Part shown: positions 9,841 through 20,558 of the stretch, in pieces
Numbering within the stretch: position 1 is the stretch's first letter
Layout: every line of letters begins with the position of its first letter
Assembly (NCBI GenBank): GCA_030544215.1
Contig: JARZZO010000014.1
Span: forward strand, 42,685,734 to 42,749,733
Source: Zantedeschia hybrid cultivar
Taxonomy: Eukaryota; Streptophyta; Magnoliopsida; Alismatales; Araceae
DNA length: 64,000 bases
Direction: 5' to 3'
Notes under the pieces: generated by a model
The model's input: the letters and a program-made list of their open reading frames with translations, nothing else
Database searches by the model: none
Told to the model about the DNA's origin: nothing
Made by a program: the position numbers and the translations under genes

Positions 9841-11483
9841 TATGTTTGTTCTCATGTCTTAGTCGCCCGAACTTATTCTGAGTTGATTGTGGATTCAGGA
9901 GCGACCAAGCATGTAACTAGATATCGAGATGGGTACTAAGATTACCGCCGAATTCCAAGAGGGACGCAAAGAATTTACATGGGCAATGGGACCAGTGAAG
10001 AAGTTTTAGGAGTTGGTGTGTACCAGCTTAAACTTAGAACTGGTCGTGTATTGACATTGCATGATGTTCTTTATGTGCCAGGGATTCAGCATAATCTTTT
10101 GTCAGCTTCATCTTTATTATCCCTAGGATTTGCTCTTGTTATGATTGGTACTAGTATTGACATTTATTTAAATGATGTGCTGTATGGACATGCTTTATTG
10201 AGTGGTGGTTTGTTTAAATTAGATGTTGATTTCAATGCTTCTTCTGTGTCGTATGTGGCTGATGATAAAGACCTTAGTTCGGAAATATGGCATGCTCGCC
10301 TAGGTCACATAGGACATGATAGAATGACCAGGTTAGCTCGAGAAGGCCTTTTAGGTTCACTCGCTAAGGTCACTCTACCATTATGTGAATCATGTTTGGC
10401 TGGAAAGGCATGCCGAAAACCTTTCGGGAAGGCCAGAAGGGCCACTGATGTATTGCAGCTTATCCATTCTGATATTTGCGGACCTTTGAGTGTGAAGGCT
10501 CAACATGGAGCATCATATTTCCTTACTTTTATAGATGATTATTCGCGATACGGTTATGTTTATCTGATCGCTCACCGCTATGAAGCACTGGATTGTTTCA
10601 AACGCTTCCTAGCTGAGGTTGAGAATCAGACCGGTAAGAGTGTAAAATCTCTACGCACCGACAGAGGACGCGAATATTTATCTGATCAGTTCAGAATTCT
10701 ATGTGAGGAAAAGGGAATTAAAAGACAACTCACTATTCCATACACTCCGCAACAAAATGGTGTTGCCGAGAGAAGGAATAGAACGTTGTTAGACATGGTT
10801 AGGTCTATGATGGCGCATGCCAACCTCCCAATATCCTTCTAGGGGGATGCTTTGTTGACTGCCGCCTATTTACTTAACCGTGTGCCTTCACAGTCAGTTC
10901 CTTCTACCCCTTATGAGTTGTGGCGTGGCCAAAAGCCGTATTTGGGAAACCTACGCCCATGGGGGTCAGCTGGATATGTCCATGACTCTTCCCAAAAGTA
11001 TGGGAAACTGGGCCCTAAAGCTAAAAAGCTTATCTTCATAAGATATCCTGATAGCTCACAAGGGTATGTCATGTACGGACAATATCAAGATAAAGGAATG
11101 ATAGAGAAAGAGGTTCGAGACGTTGTATTCTTAGAGAAAGAATACCCTAAAGTTGGCAATGTCGGAAAAAGCTTTGATCTCCATGAAGTGGATGAGACAG
11201 CTCTCTTACCATCTTCCAGCGAAGGGAGGGAATTAGTTCCTGACCATGTCATCGCTGGAGATAGTATAGATGATCAAGCTAGTGGGAGTATACCTATTAA
11301 TTTACCGAGTGGGAGTACTCCATTAGAGTCGGAAGATGCCGACACCCAAGTACGTCGAAGTAAACGCGGCCACACTCCTCGTCGACGTTTTGAGATTGAA
11401 GAGGAGATTTTAATGTGTCAGCCTGCGGATGATGAAGAACCTAGAAATGTCCAAGAGGCATATTCACATTATCAAAGAAAGAA
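9841..11483 (+). pseudogene. Copia-1 protease and integrase
   Basis: Protease has IVDSGATKHVT (about 9885-9920), the copia D-S-G-A active site. Next comes the GAG-pre-integrase zinc region (WHARLGHIGHDRM, then CESCLAGKACRKPF, about 10290-10430). The integrase core has its first Asp in LIHSDICGPL (about 10460), the second in LRTDRGREY (about 10650) and the Glu in NGVAERRNRTLLDM (about 10760). Stops are TAA 9937-9939 and TAG 10840-10842, the latter at a position normally Trp. A single-base lesion at about 11465-11483 shifts the frame before RT. All lesions look like simple decay after insertion. Confidence 0.85.
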
Positions 11484-13001
11484 TGGGAAGCTGCTATACT
11501 AGACGAAATGGATTCAATGGAAAAGAATAAGGTCTGGGAGTTAGTTGATCTTCCGCCTGGGCGTAAAGCTATTGGAAACAAATGGGTTTTCAAAATTAAA
11601 CGCAAGGCAGATGGATCAATTGACAAATACAAAGCACGACTAGTGGCGAAAGGGTATACCCAGAAGGAGGGTATTGATTTTGATGAGACGTTCTCCCCGG
11701 TAGTGAGATTTACGTCTATTCGCCTAATCCTAGCTATTGTCGCACATTTAGATTTAGAACTCTTTCAGATGGATGTTAAGACGGCATTTCTTAATGGAGA
11801 ACAAGACAAGGAAATTTACATGTTCCAACCAGAGGGTTTTGAGGTAAAGGAACAAGAGCGCAAAGTTTGCCGCCTAAAACATTCCATTTACGGCCTCAAA
11901 CAATCGTCTAGACAGTGGTATTTAAGATTTCATAAGGAAATCACCTCATTCGGTTTTGAGACGATTGAGGAAGACCACTGTGTGTACGTTAAACGAAAGA
12001 AAGAGAAGATTCTAATTCTGTCATTGTATGTTGACGACATTTTGTTGGCTGGGAATAATATGGAGTCTATCAATGCCACTAGGCAGTGGTTATCTTCCAT
12101 CTTCGAGACCAAAGATATGGGCGAAGCTAACTATGTGTTAGGAGTGAAAATAGTCAGAGATCGCTCTAGAAGGTTTTTGAGTATGTCTCAGGAAACCTAC
12201 ATTAATAAGATTCTAGAGCGATACCGAATGAATCACTCCAAGCCCATTGATATTCCAGTTGATAAAAGTTGTGTTTTAAGTGTAAACTAATGCCCACATA
12301 ATGAAGAAGAGAAGAATCAAATGAATAAAGTGCCATATGCGGCAGCTATTGGGAGTCTGATGTATGCTATGTTGTGTACTCGACCCGACATCAGTTATGC
12401 AGTCGGATTAGCTAGCCGTTGTCAAAGTAACCCTGGTCCTGCTCACTGGAAGGCAGTCAAGAGAATATTCCGATATTTACGTGGAACAACGAACCTTGCC
12501 TTATGTTACGAAGGAGGTGATCTAAGGTTGAAAGGTTATAGTGATGTTGATTGGGCCAGCGACAAAGACGAAAGAAAGTCTACGTCAGAGTATGTGTTCA
12601 TACTCGGTGGCGTGGCCATTTCTTGGTGTAGCAAGAAACAGACGTGCATTGCTCTATCCACTATGGAATCGGAATATGTGGCATGTTCAGCAGCTTGTCA
12701 AGAAGCAGTTTGGTTAAGGAGTTTCCTGCGGCGATTGGCTGTCACTCCTCATGCGGAGGAGAGTGTACTTCTTTATGTTGATAGTACATCAGCTTTGGCT
12801 TACGCCAAGGATCCTAAGTACCATGGTAAAACCAAACACATTGACATTAGATATCACTTCATTCGAGATCTGTTAGCAAAAGAGGCAGTGATCCTTCGAC
12901 ATATTTCTACCGATCGTATGGTAGCAGACCTGCTAACTAAACAGATCACTAGAGAGGCTTTCACGACCCATAGTAGAGCCATGGGTTTATGTAAACTGTA
13001 A
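11484..13001 (+). pseudogene. Copia-1 reverse transcriptase and RNase H
   Basis: RT begins with the KVWELVDLPPG stretch. It has VAKGYTQKEGIDFDETFSPV (about 11645), MDVKTAFLNGE (about 11770), SIYGLKQ (about 11885) and catalytic YVDD (about 12030). RNase H has RPDISYAVGLASR (about 12385), STMESEYVACSAACQEAVWL (about 12660), YVDSTSALAYAKDP (about 12775) and a C-terminal DLLTKQI block (about 12930). TAA 12288-12290 interrupts the region between RT and RNase H. The frame is one base off from gag-integrase because of the upstream lesion. Confidence 0.88.
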
Positions 13002-14054
13002 TGTAAAGAACAGTTATTGTTGACTTTGAAGCATTCTCTTATTGAATATTTTTGATGGAATGCTTGTTTACACATCAATGAGTGTCACCAGACTTGAATT
13101 GACCCTCTCACACGGGTAATTCGCCTTGGCGCTGAGATAGCGAGAAAGATGAGACATTATGTATCTATGGCGCTAGAAGAGCGAACAAGATACACTTAAA
13201 ATATTTATTTATGTCGCCTCGGATAAGAGCGGAGATGAGATCTTTAAAGATCGAATACGGGAATAATTGAGCCCATCCTGTATAGTCTGGAGAAGCCGGA
13301 TGTGAGTCTTGAGACAAGGCGCTGAGTGGAAGCGACTGGGTCATGAGACTCAGGTTAATCGCAGTGGGAGTGATTAGACTAAGATCCGTATGGTGTTTAA
13401 ATGATAAATCTATATTTGACACGCCCACATTTGTGGAAGAACACCATAACATGCGTTTCATACTGCATGTGCAATTCTCGACCGATAAATGAGAATGATG
13501 AATGGATCTCTGCTTCATCATTGTGTGAGCTCTTGGATCATATTGTTGATTCTACCTGTACCCTTTGTGACCTAGGAACTATGTCATGAAGAGGAAGCTC
13601 GGCGTCGCTACTTTAGCATGATCCTTAGGACTAAGGTTGATACAGTCTAGCGGGACACGACTAGGAAAGCAGCCGAGATTAATCGAATTGACATGAGAAC
13701 TTGGGGAAGACATCTATATATTGCACCATGTTATGTGGATCATACCCCGGGGAACTCAGTCAGTTGTGTACAGATAGAGTTATGATCACATGACATTTTG
13801 GATTTAAACACTGCCAGTTATTTATCTGAGAGATCCGGAGTGTTAAATCAGGTGAATATAAGATGGTCTGGGGTACCACGAGATTTTAAAGAGTATTGTG
13901 TTCCATTAGTTTTGGTGATAACTTAATGGATCACTACTCGCCTGATAGTGTAATGCTCGTGAGGTCGCACGCTGCATTTCCTGTATGACAGTTGGATTGT
14001 AGCAACTTTGAGAGATTGTTTATTAATCTTTGCCCTCCGTGGGCAAGTGGGAGA
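13002..14054 (+). other. Copia-1 3' non-coding region with polypurine tract
   Basis: About 1 kb with no recognisable gene. It ends in the purine-rich stretch GGGCAAGTGGGAGA (14041-14054), directly before the 3' LTR. Confidence 0.7.
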
Positions 14055-14560
14055 TGTTAACCAACGCATGGTTCTTACCATGCATATGCCCATGTGGGGC
14101 CAAGAGTTGGTTATAGGAGATGAGGGGGAGTGGTTGAGGGAGTGGTTGTGAGAAGTTACCCACACATGTGATGCACCCCTTGGATATAACCATTCCCCCC
14201 TTTATTTGAAAGGTTAGGGGAGAGAGATATAAAGGGAAGAGAGTGGCATTACGTGAGAACACTCTTAAGAACTCTCACTTTTGGGCAGCCCTCTTTCTCA
14301 CTCTAGACTCCTCTTATTTCTACTCATTCTCTCTCCCTCTCTAAGTGTTGTTCTCCAAGAGGCTATCACCAAGAGCCTAGGATTTGCAGTGTGGATTTTG
14401 GGGAGAAGCCCGTCACGTGGTTCTCCTTCTCGTCCTCACAGAGTCGTCGCCGTCCATCTACGAACGTCGCCGTTAAGGTACGTTTTCCGTTACGATCCAT
14501 CTCCGTGCATGCTTCCGCTTGTTCATTTGATGCATGGAGATATTTGTGTTTTTATCAACA
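14055..14560 (+). repeat. Copia-1 3' LTR
   Basis: TGTTAACCAACG to TTTATCAACA, followed by CTTAG (14561-14565). It matches the 5' LTR closely, with a few substitutions and about 20 extra bases near 14440-14465. Confidence 0.92.
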
Positions 14561-14565
14561 CTTAG
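14561..14565. other. Target site duplication CTTAG (right, Copia-1)
   Basis: Identical to 6662-6666. Confidence 0.9.
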
Positions 14566-15390
14566 TTTCTCTCTTTCTCTCCCTTTGTTCTCTCCCTCCG
14601 CATACCCTCTCTTTGTGCTTCTCTCCCTTCCTCCTCTCTGGTTTTCTTCTTTCCTTGCCATCCCTCTCTTCCTCCCAGCCGCAACAGCCTCCTTTCCTCC
14701 TTCTCCTTCTGCAATTTTCGGTTCTCACCCTCTCCACGGGCCTCCCTCTCTATTCTCTTCTCTCTTTCAGCACTGCACCTGCACGACCTCCAGCGCATGC
14801 AGCAGCTCCTCCCAGCCGCAAGTCCAGCACTCGGCAACCTCCTCAAGTTCCACCGTCCAGCACAGCCTGCATCCATGCGGTGAAGCAGAGCTTCCAGCAG
14901 TTCCACGCGAACCAATTGTCGGCAGCTCCTTCCTCCTCTTGCATGCAGCAGCCACGAGCCGGCAAACTCCACGGCCTTCTTCCAGCGGAACCAACAGCAG
15001 CTCCGCGCCAGCTGAAGTGAAGCCAGCCTCCTCCAGCAAGTTCCCTCCACGCCCCTCCAGAAGCTGCTTCCTCCTCACCTGTCCACGCACCAGCAGAAGC
15101 TCCAGCAGCTGCTTCCTCCTCACCTGTCCACGCACCAGCAGAAGCTCCAGCGCACTGCCTGCAGCTAGCTGATCTCCCTGTTCCTACTCCACACCGCACC
15201 TCCACCAAGTAACCGGCCGCACCTCCACGCAGCAACTGCGAGCTTGAAGTCCTCCACCACGTCAGCAACTCTTCCACGTCCAAGGTGAAGCCCATGCATG
15301 CCTCCACGCTGCACCTGTAGCTCCCCACGTCCAGCTCCATTAGCGCACCAGCCAGCGAGCACCAGCACGTCTCTCCAGCGAGCAGCCAAG
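14566..15390 (+). repeat. Athila-1 3' LTR, piece 2
   Basis: Continues the pyrimidine-rich end of piece 1, then becomes CAGC/CTCC-rich. It contains a 45-bp direct repeat. Open frames on both strands here are low-complexity products of this composition and are not annotated as genes. It ends with CCAAG (15386-15390), the duplication flanking Copia-2, and resumes at 23235. Confidence 0.75.
15063..15152 (+). repeat. 45-bp tandem duplication in Athila-1 LTR
   Basis: Two adjacent copies (15063-15107, 15108-15152) of a CAGC-rich unit beginning GCTGCTTCCTCCTCACC, essentially identical. Confidence 0.85.
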
Positions 15391-15738
15391 TGATAAGTTG
15401 ATATCTATCATATAGATATCTGAAGCATCAGACAACTTCACTCTTCCATGAGCTTTATCGTGAAGGAACTCCTTGTAGTTCCTCTTCCAGTGACCATACT
15501 GCTTATAGTAGAAGCAGTCACCCTTCCCTACTCTTTCATCTTTGTCCTTCGATCCTTTATCGTTAGCTATCATCCCTGCTTCAGGGGCATCCAATGCCGA
15601 TTCAGCAGGAGGATCAGCTCCAGGAACAAAGTTATTATGCTCAGATCTGAAGACATTCTTCAGTCTGAACCAATCCGAGTAGATCAAGTAAGTCAAAATG
15701 GCATCAAGTATGCCACGGAGTGAGTTATTCGACGACAT
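15391..15738 (-). pseudogene. Copia-2 truncated gag, copy 1
   Basis: Starts MSSNNSLRGILDA at 15738 (reverse strand) and reads to MIDINLS at the block end. It is a shortened Gag of about 115 residues. The start region is joined directly to the zinc-knuckle region, so the central UBN2 gag domain is missing. The knuckle is damaged: CFYYKQYGHWKRNY has lost its second and fourth Cys positions. The frame runs on into flanking LTR sequence. Confidence 0.7.
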
Positions 15739-15921
15739 AATTCCCTACAGGAGATAAGTAAAATCTATTTAGCAGATGTTCAATTTTTTTAAAGTTTAAA
15801 ACAAGACATGGTCTTTTGTTCAAGTTTAACTCCCACTAATTTTCGACGAACTGTATAACCCTCAGTTATACAGAACGGGAGACACCGACAGTCTCCTAGT
15901 GGGGATCAGAATCTCAATAAC

Positions 15922-17045
15922 TTGTACTACAACCTTGTGGATAGCACAACAAACTGTAATACAATCAAAAAGCACCCAACTCATGGGACTTGCAACTCCT
16001 TGTGGATAGCACAACAAACTGTAATACAATCAACGAGCTTGAAGTCCTCCACCACGTCAGCAACTCTTCCACGTCCAAGGTGAAGCCCATGCATGCCTCC
16101 ACGCTGCACCTGTAGCTCCCCACGTCCAGCTCCATTAGCGCACCAGCCACCGAGCACCAGCACGTCTCTCCAGCGAGCAGCCAAGTGATAAGTTGATATC
16201 TATCATATAGATATCTGAAGCATCAGACAGCTTCACTCTTCCATGAGCTTTATCGTGAAGGAACTCCTTGCAGTTCCTCTTCCAGTGACCATACTGCTTA
16301 TAGTAGAAGCAGTCACCCTTCACTACTCTTTTACCTTTGTCCTTCGATCCTTTATCGTTAGCTGTCATCTCTGCTTCAAGAGCATCTAATGCCAATTTAG
16401 CAGGAGGATCAGCTACAGGGACAAAGTTATTGCGCTCAGATCTGAAGACATTCTTCAGGCTTCTGAACCAATTTGAGTAGATCAGGTAAGTCAAAACGGC
16501 ATCAAGTATGCCACGGAGTGAGTTATTCGACGACATAATTCCCTACAGGAGATAAGTAAAATCTATTTAGCAGATGTTCAATTATTTAAAGTTTAAAATA
16601 AGACATGGTCTTTTGTTCAAGTTTAACTCCCACTAATTTTCGACGGACTGTATAACCCTCAGTTATACAGAACGGGAGACGCCGACAGTCTCTTAGTGGG
16701 GATCAGAATCTCAATGACTTGCACTACAGCCTTGTGGATAGCACAACAAACTGTAATACAATCAGAGAGCACCCAACTCATGGGACTTGCAACTCCTTGC
16801 AATATCTGATCATGGCTTCGGTCCCCAGAGATTTAATGGCCTTGTGGATAGCACAACAAACCATTAATCCTGGTCTAAGCTTACCATCATTACGCGACGA
16901 GCATAGATTTGCATGCAGCCCTTGTGGATAGCACAACAAAGCTACATGGTTCCTCTACCCCGATCTATAGGCATCTAATGTCATAGCCACAGTTTCTCCT
17001 CCCAATTAAGCAGGCCTTGTGGATAGCACAACAAACCTGCCTAAA
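15922..17045 (-). repeat. Array of hairpins with constant 21-nt core in Copia-2 leader
   Basis: A 21-nt core (CCTTGTGGATAGCACAACAA plus A) occurs without mismatch six times, starting at 15933, 15998, 16730, 16840, 16920 and 17015. The core contains TTGTG-GATAG-CACAA, a small stem-loop. The bases just outside differ between copies yet are largely complementary to each other: TTAATGG/CCATTAA at 16840, GCAGG/CCTGC at 17015, CATGCAGC/GCTACATG at 16920, and TACAG/CTGTA at 16730. The copy at 15998 lies on the duplication junction and lacks a matching left arm. The array lies upstream of the reversed gag, in leader position. Confidence 0.8.
16186..16536 (-). pseudogene. Copia-2 truncated gag, copy 2
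   Basis: The better-preserved twin of copy 1 (start MSSNNSLRGILDAVLT). It has the same internal loss of the central Gag domain. The knuckle reads CFYYKQYGHWKRNC, so the second Cys is Tyr in both copies and was already changed before the duplication. It ends at the CCAAG-TGATAAG junction (16181-16192). Confidence 0.7.
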
Positions 17046-17890
17046 GTGATTTGAATCTTATGACTATAATGATGGTGGACCACGTGGTAAGTTCTTAACT
17101 ACTCGCGTTCCGGCTTAGAGTTTATCTGAGGGTATTTAGATAACTTTTATCTTGGTCTCTTCCTAGGTGATAGTATATAAATATATCATATATATTTATT
17201 AAATACTATAACCTGCTTTGATTCATAGTCAAAAGAAAAACAATGGATCACATACATGTCTTTAGTGTGGTCATGGATAGCACAGTGGGTTTGACTGGAG
17301 CCAACAGTCAAACGCACACACAATCTAATTATAACAATTACATTAGATACCCTGCAATCACATAGGCAAGAGATCTCCATCTGTACGCCTTCCTGGTTGC
17401 AGCTGTGGATCGTCCTCGCTCCTTCCTCGGTTGCCTCGATCAAATTACATTAATTCTAGAATTAACAAGTAAATTGAAGAAGGCCTTATGGCGAGTACAA
17501 GAGAGAGAGGGAGGTAGAAATACATCGGAGTATGAGAGAGAGAGGTTCGCAGACCTCTATTTATTAACAATTAATAATCAAACATACATCCACGATCCAC
17601 ACAATTCATTCATCACATAAATAATAAATTAAGTGCATATCCATGACCACGGTGTGTTTTAGACATCCCACACATGATTCAGCGCATCATATGGCTAAAA
17701 CAAATGAGTTTTCAAAATAAATAAGTTTTGGCTTTCAGAAAGCTGGGATCCAATCAAAATTGGTGTTTGAATTTCGAAAACTCATTTAATTATCTTAACA
17801 TGCAATTAAATCTAAATTTAAAAGCATTAAACACACATCACATGCGCACACATTCCAAATTAATAATTCCATATTATTCCATGCAAATTA
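17046..17890. other. Unassigned part of Copia-2 left block
   Basis: No gene is recognised. On the reverse strand it contains a TATA-like AATAAATAGA (about 17558-17567) followed by CT-rich sequence, which could be an LTR promoter upstream of the leader. It does not match the LTR at 21678-23229, so the LTR assignment is open. Confidence 0.35.
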
Positions 17891-17903
17891 GAACATTTCT
17901 AAT

Positions 17904-18377
17904 AATCTAACACTTAGATTAAACCCCTTTAATAATCTAACAATTAGACTATTAAAGATTAATCTAACTCTTAGATTAATCCATCAAAATTAATTAACAA
18001 TTTAACACTTAAATTATTAATTAACTCTAATTATTAATTAACTACTAATCTAACTCTTAGATTAGTTAATTAATGTTAATTAGTAATTTAACACTTAAAT
18101 TATTAATTAACACTAATTAATTAATAATTACTAATCTAACTATTAGATTAGTAGATTAATGTTAATCATTAATTTAACCCGTAAATTAATAACTAACAAT
18201 AATAATTAAAGACTACTAATTTAACATTTAAATTAGTTATTCAAGTTAATTATTAATTTAACTATTAAATTAATAACTAACTCAAATAATAATTAACAAA
18301 AAGTTGAAATAAAAGTTAATGACCAATTTAACCCTTAAATTAGTCACATTAAGGTTAATTAATTTAACATTTAAATT
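17904..18377. repeat. AT-rich array of 17-bp palindromes with paired changes
   Basis: At least twelve units have the form AATYTAA-CNN-TTARATT. Arms are either AATCTAA/TTAGATT (17904, 17961, 18047, 18133) or AATTTAA/TTAAATT (17999, 18085, 18218, 18255, 18325, 18361). Both arms change together, so the palindrome is kept. The unit at 18171 has one mismatch, and the one at 17934 is imperfect. Spacing between units is irregular (about 27-85 bp). Confidence 0.75.
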
Positions 18378-18423
18378 AATGTTAACCCTAATTGATTAAC
18401 AACTAATCGTTAATTAATTAACC

Positions 18424-18541
18424 CTTGCTTCAGTCCATAAATGGACCTCTGAAGCTTGCACACTTTATCTGGAGATTCTTTGGATGTGAAACCTTCTGGT
18501 TGTATCATATACACCTCTTCCTCAAGGTTACCATTGAGGAA
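18424..18541 (-). repeat. Inverted repeat arm A (RT segment)
   Basis: About 118 bp of RT (LEEEVYMIQPEGF to GLKQ), present again in opposite orientation at about 20439-20558 with few mismatches. The two arms enclose the inverted 1.9-kb protease-integrase block. Confidence 0.85.
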
Positions 18542-19969
18542 GGCAGTCTTCACATCCATCTGCCAGATTTCGTAATCAAAATGTGCAGCAATGGCGAGCA
18601 GAACTCTGATCGACTTTATCATGGCAACTGGTAAGAAAGTTTCGTCATAGTCAATTCCTTGCCTTTGACGATATCCCTTTGCCACCAACCTTGCCTTATA
18701 AGTGTCGATCCGTCCATCAGCACCGATCTTTCTCTTAAAGATCCACTTGCAACCGATGGGTACAATACCCTCGGGCAAGTCCTCAAAGTTCCAAACTTGG
18801 TTGGTGTACATGGACTGGATTTCTGAGTTCATGGCTTCTCGCAATTTCCCGGCTTCTGGGCCTTCTATGGCCTCCTGGTAGGTTTTCGGATCATCATCCT
18901 CATTATATTGTACCTTAGACTCACCATCAGCGATATGTCCCACATATCGTTCGGGTAGTCTAGGTACTCTACCAGATCTACGAGGCTCATCTGTGTGTAC
19001 CTGAACAGATTCAGGAACTGATATCTCATCTGATGATAATGCAGCTGTTTGGGATTCTGGAACCTCTTTCAGTACTATTTTACTCCCACTGTCCTCCTGG
19101 AGAAGGTATTCCTCTCCCAGAAAGACAGCTTTCCTGGCGACAAACACCTTTTGTTCATCATGATGGTAAAAATAGTATCCAAAGGTTTCCTTTGGATATC
19201 CCACAAACCTGCATTTATCAGTTCGTGATTCCAGCTTGTCTGGATCATGCCTCTTTACATGAGCAGGCCAACCCCAGACTTTAACATGTTTAAATTCTGG
19301 TTTCCTGCCTTTCCATATCTCATATGGAGTAGAGGCCACAGACTTGCTGGGTACTCTGTTCAGTAGGTATGCTGCTGACTCTAGTGCATACCCCCAGAGA
19401 GACACTGGTAATCCCGAAAAGCTCATCATGGATCGCACCATGTCCAACAAAGTGCGGTTCCTCCTTTCTGATACACCATTCATTTGTGGTGTATATGGAG
19501 GGGTCAGCTGAGAAAGGATACCATTATCCTTTAAGAATTGTGTAAAATTAGTACTCAAGTATTCTCCTCCTCGATCTGATCGAAGAGCTTTAATACTCTT
19601 TCCAAACTGCTTCTCCACCTCATTCCTGAACTCCTTGAACTTCTCAAATGCTTCCGACTTGTACTTCATTAAGTACACATAGCCGAATCTTGAGAAGTTA
19701 TCGATGAACGTAATGAAGTAAGAAAAGCCACCTTTGGCTTGGGTGGACATGGGACCACATACATCCGAATGTATTAGTTCCAGAATGTCCTTGGCACGTT
19801 CTCCATGTCCTGTAAATGGAGATTTCGTCATCTTTCCCATAAGGCAGGATTCACATGTTAAAAACGATTCATAATCGAATGCTGTTAAGTAACCATGCTT
19901 GTGCAACTTTTGCAACCTGCTTTCGCCAATGTGCCCAAGTCTACAATGCCACATGTAGGTCTGGTTCAC
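18424..19969 (-). pseudogene. Copia-2 integrase and 5' half of RT (inverted block)
   Basis: Reverse-strand frame of about 515 residues. It has the GAG-pre-integrase region (WHCRLGHIGESRLQKL, then CESCLMGKMTKSPF), and an integrase core with Asp in LIHSDVCGPM, Asp in LRSDRGGEY and Glu in NGVSERRNRTLLDM. RT begins with WIFKRKIGADGRIDTYKARL and MDVKTAFLNGN. The frame stops at SIYGLKQ, where the block ends against the AT-rich tract. The rest of RT is on the + strand from 20439. Apart from truncation the frame is clean, so the rearrangement is probably not old. Confidence 0.85.
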
Positions 19970-20441
19970 ACAATTCTTGCTCTTCTTAAGAGCATTATCA
20001 ATCTGAAAATTGTAATAAGAAAATCTAATAGATATAGACCGTTGACTAAAGATGCTGAAGCTATTGATTTATTACCATAATAAATTGTACAACTTCTATT
20101 CTCAATAGTCAACCTATATCCGATCTTGTCCAAACAAGACATTGATATGATGTTCTTTATTATGCTAGGAACATAATAACAATCTTCCAATAATAAGGTG
20201 TCTCCCGATGGAAGCCTGAGGTTTGCTGTCCCAACAGCAATCGCCGCAACTTTTGCGCCGTTTCCTAGCCTCAATTCCACCTCACCTTGTCTCAGCTTGC
20301 GCTTACTTGTCAGCATCTGCACATCATGCCAGATATGAGAAGCACATCCGGTATCTAATACCCAAGATGTGGAATCTCTAACTGATAAGTTGATATCTAT
20401 CATATAGATATCTGAAGCGTCAGACAGCTTCACTCTTCCTC
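19970..20441 (-). pseudogene. Copia-2 protease region (inverted block)
   Basis: Reverse-strand frame starting in the gag tail (KLSDASDIYMIDINLS), followed by SWVLDTGCASHIW, the protease active site of this copia group (D-T-G). Next come LRLGNGAKVAAIAVGT and YYVPSIIKNIISMSCLDK, typical of the segment between protease and integrase. A short frame lesion separates it from the integrase frame at about 19966-19990. Its first 58 bases duplicate the end of the truncated gag copies. Confidence 0.8.
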
Positions 20442-20558
20442 AATGGTAACCTTGAGGAAGAGGTGTATATGATACAACCAGAAGGTTTCACATCCAAAGA
20501 ATCTCCAGATAAAGTGTGCAAGCTTCAGATGTCTATTTATGGACTGAAGCAAGCTTCC
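20439..20558 (+). repeat. Inverted repeat arm B (RT segment)
   Basis: Opposite-orientation copy of 18424-18541. The left junction (about 20436-20445) shows CTTCC shared by gag and RT sequence, a microhomology. Confidence 0.85.

Larger units (their letters stand above)
6667..14560 (+). mobile_element. Copia-1: complete Ty1/copia LTR retrotransposon, coding region decayed
   Basis: 7.9 kb from TGTTAACC to ATCAACA. It has 486-bp and 506-bp LTRs, a primer site, a polypurine tract and a 5-bp target duplication. The pol order protease-integrase-RT-RNase H is diagnostic of Ty1/copia. An unusual 1.8-kb leader with its own GC-rich ORF precedes gag. It inserted into the 3' LTR of Athila-1 in the same orientation. 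The polyprotein carries stop codons and one frameshift, so this copy could not supply its own proteins. Confidence 0.95.
15239..16797 (-). repeat. Tandem duplication, unit about 795 bp
   Basis: 15239-15999 and 16034-16797 are near copies. Each contains the end of Athila-1 LTR piece 2, the CCAAG junction, the truncated gag and part of the leader. The duplication therefore arose after Copia-2 was in place. The junction (about 15998-16033) adds a partial extra copy of the leader hairpin core. Confidence 0.85.

Noticed and set aside
14391..15389. Overlapping ORFs of 120-210 codons on both strands in the CAGC/CTCC-rich region
   Set aside because: Low-complexity composition keeps several frames open at once. 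The region is Athila-1 LTR and the products look like no protein family.
15933..17035. CRISPR array, because of identical 21-nt repeats with unique spacers
   Set aside because: This is plant nuclear DNA with no cas genes. Spacing is irregular (65-732) and the repeats sit in a retrotransposon leader.
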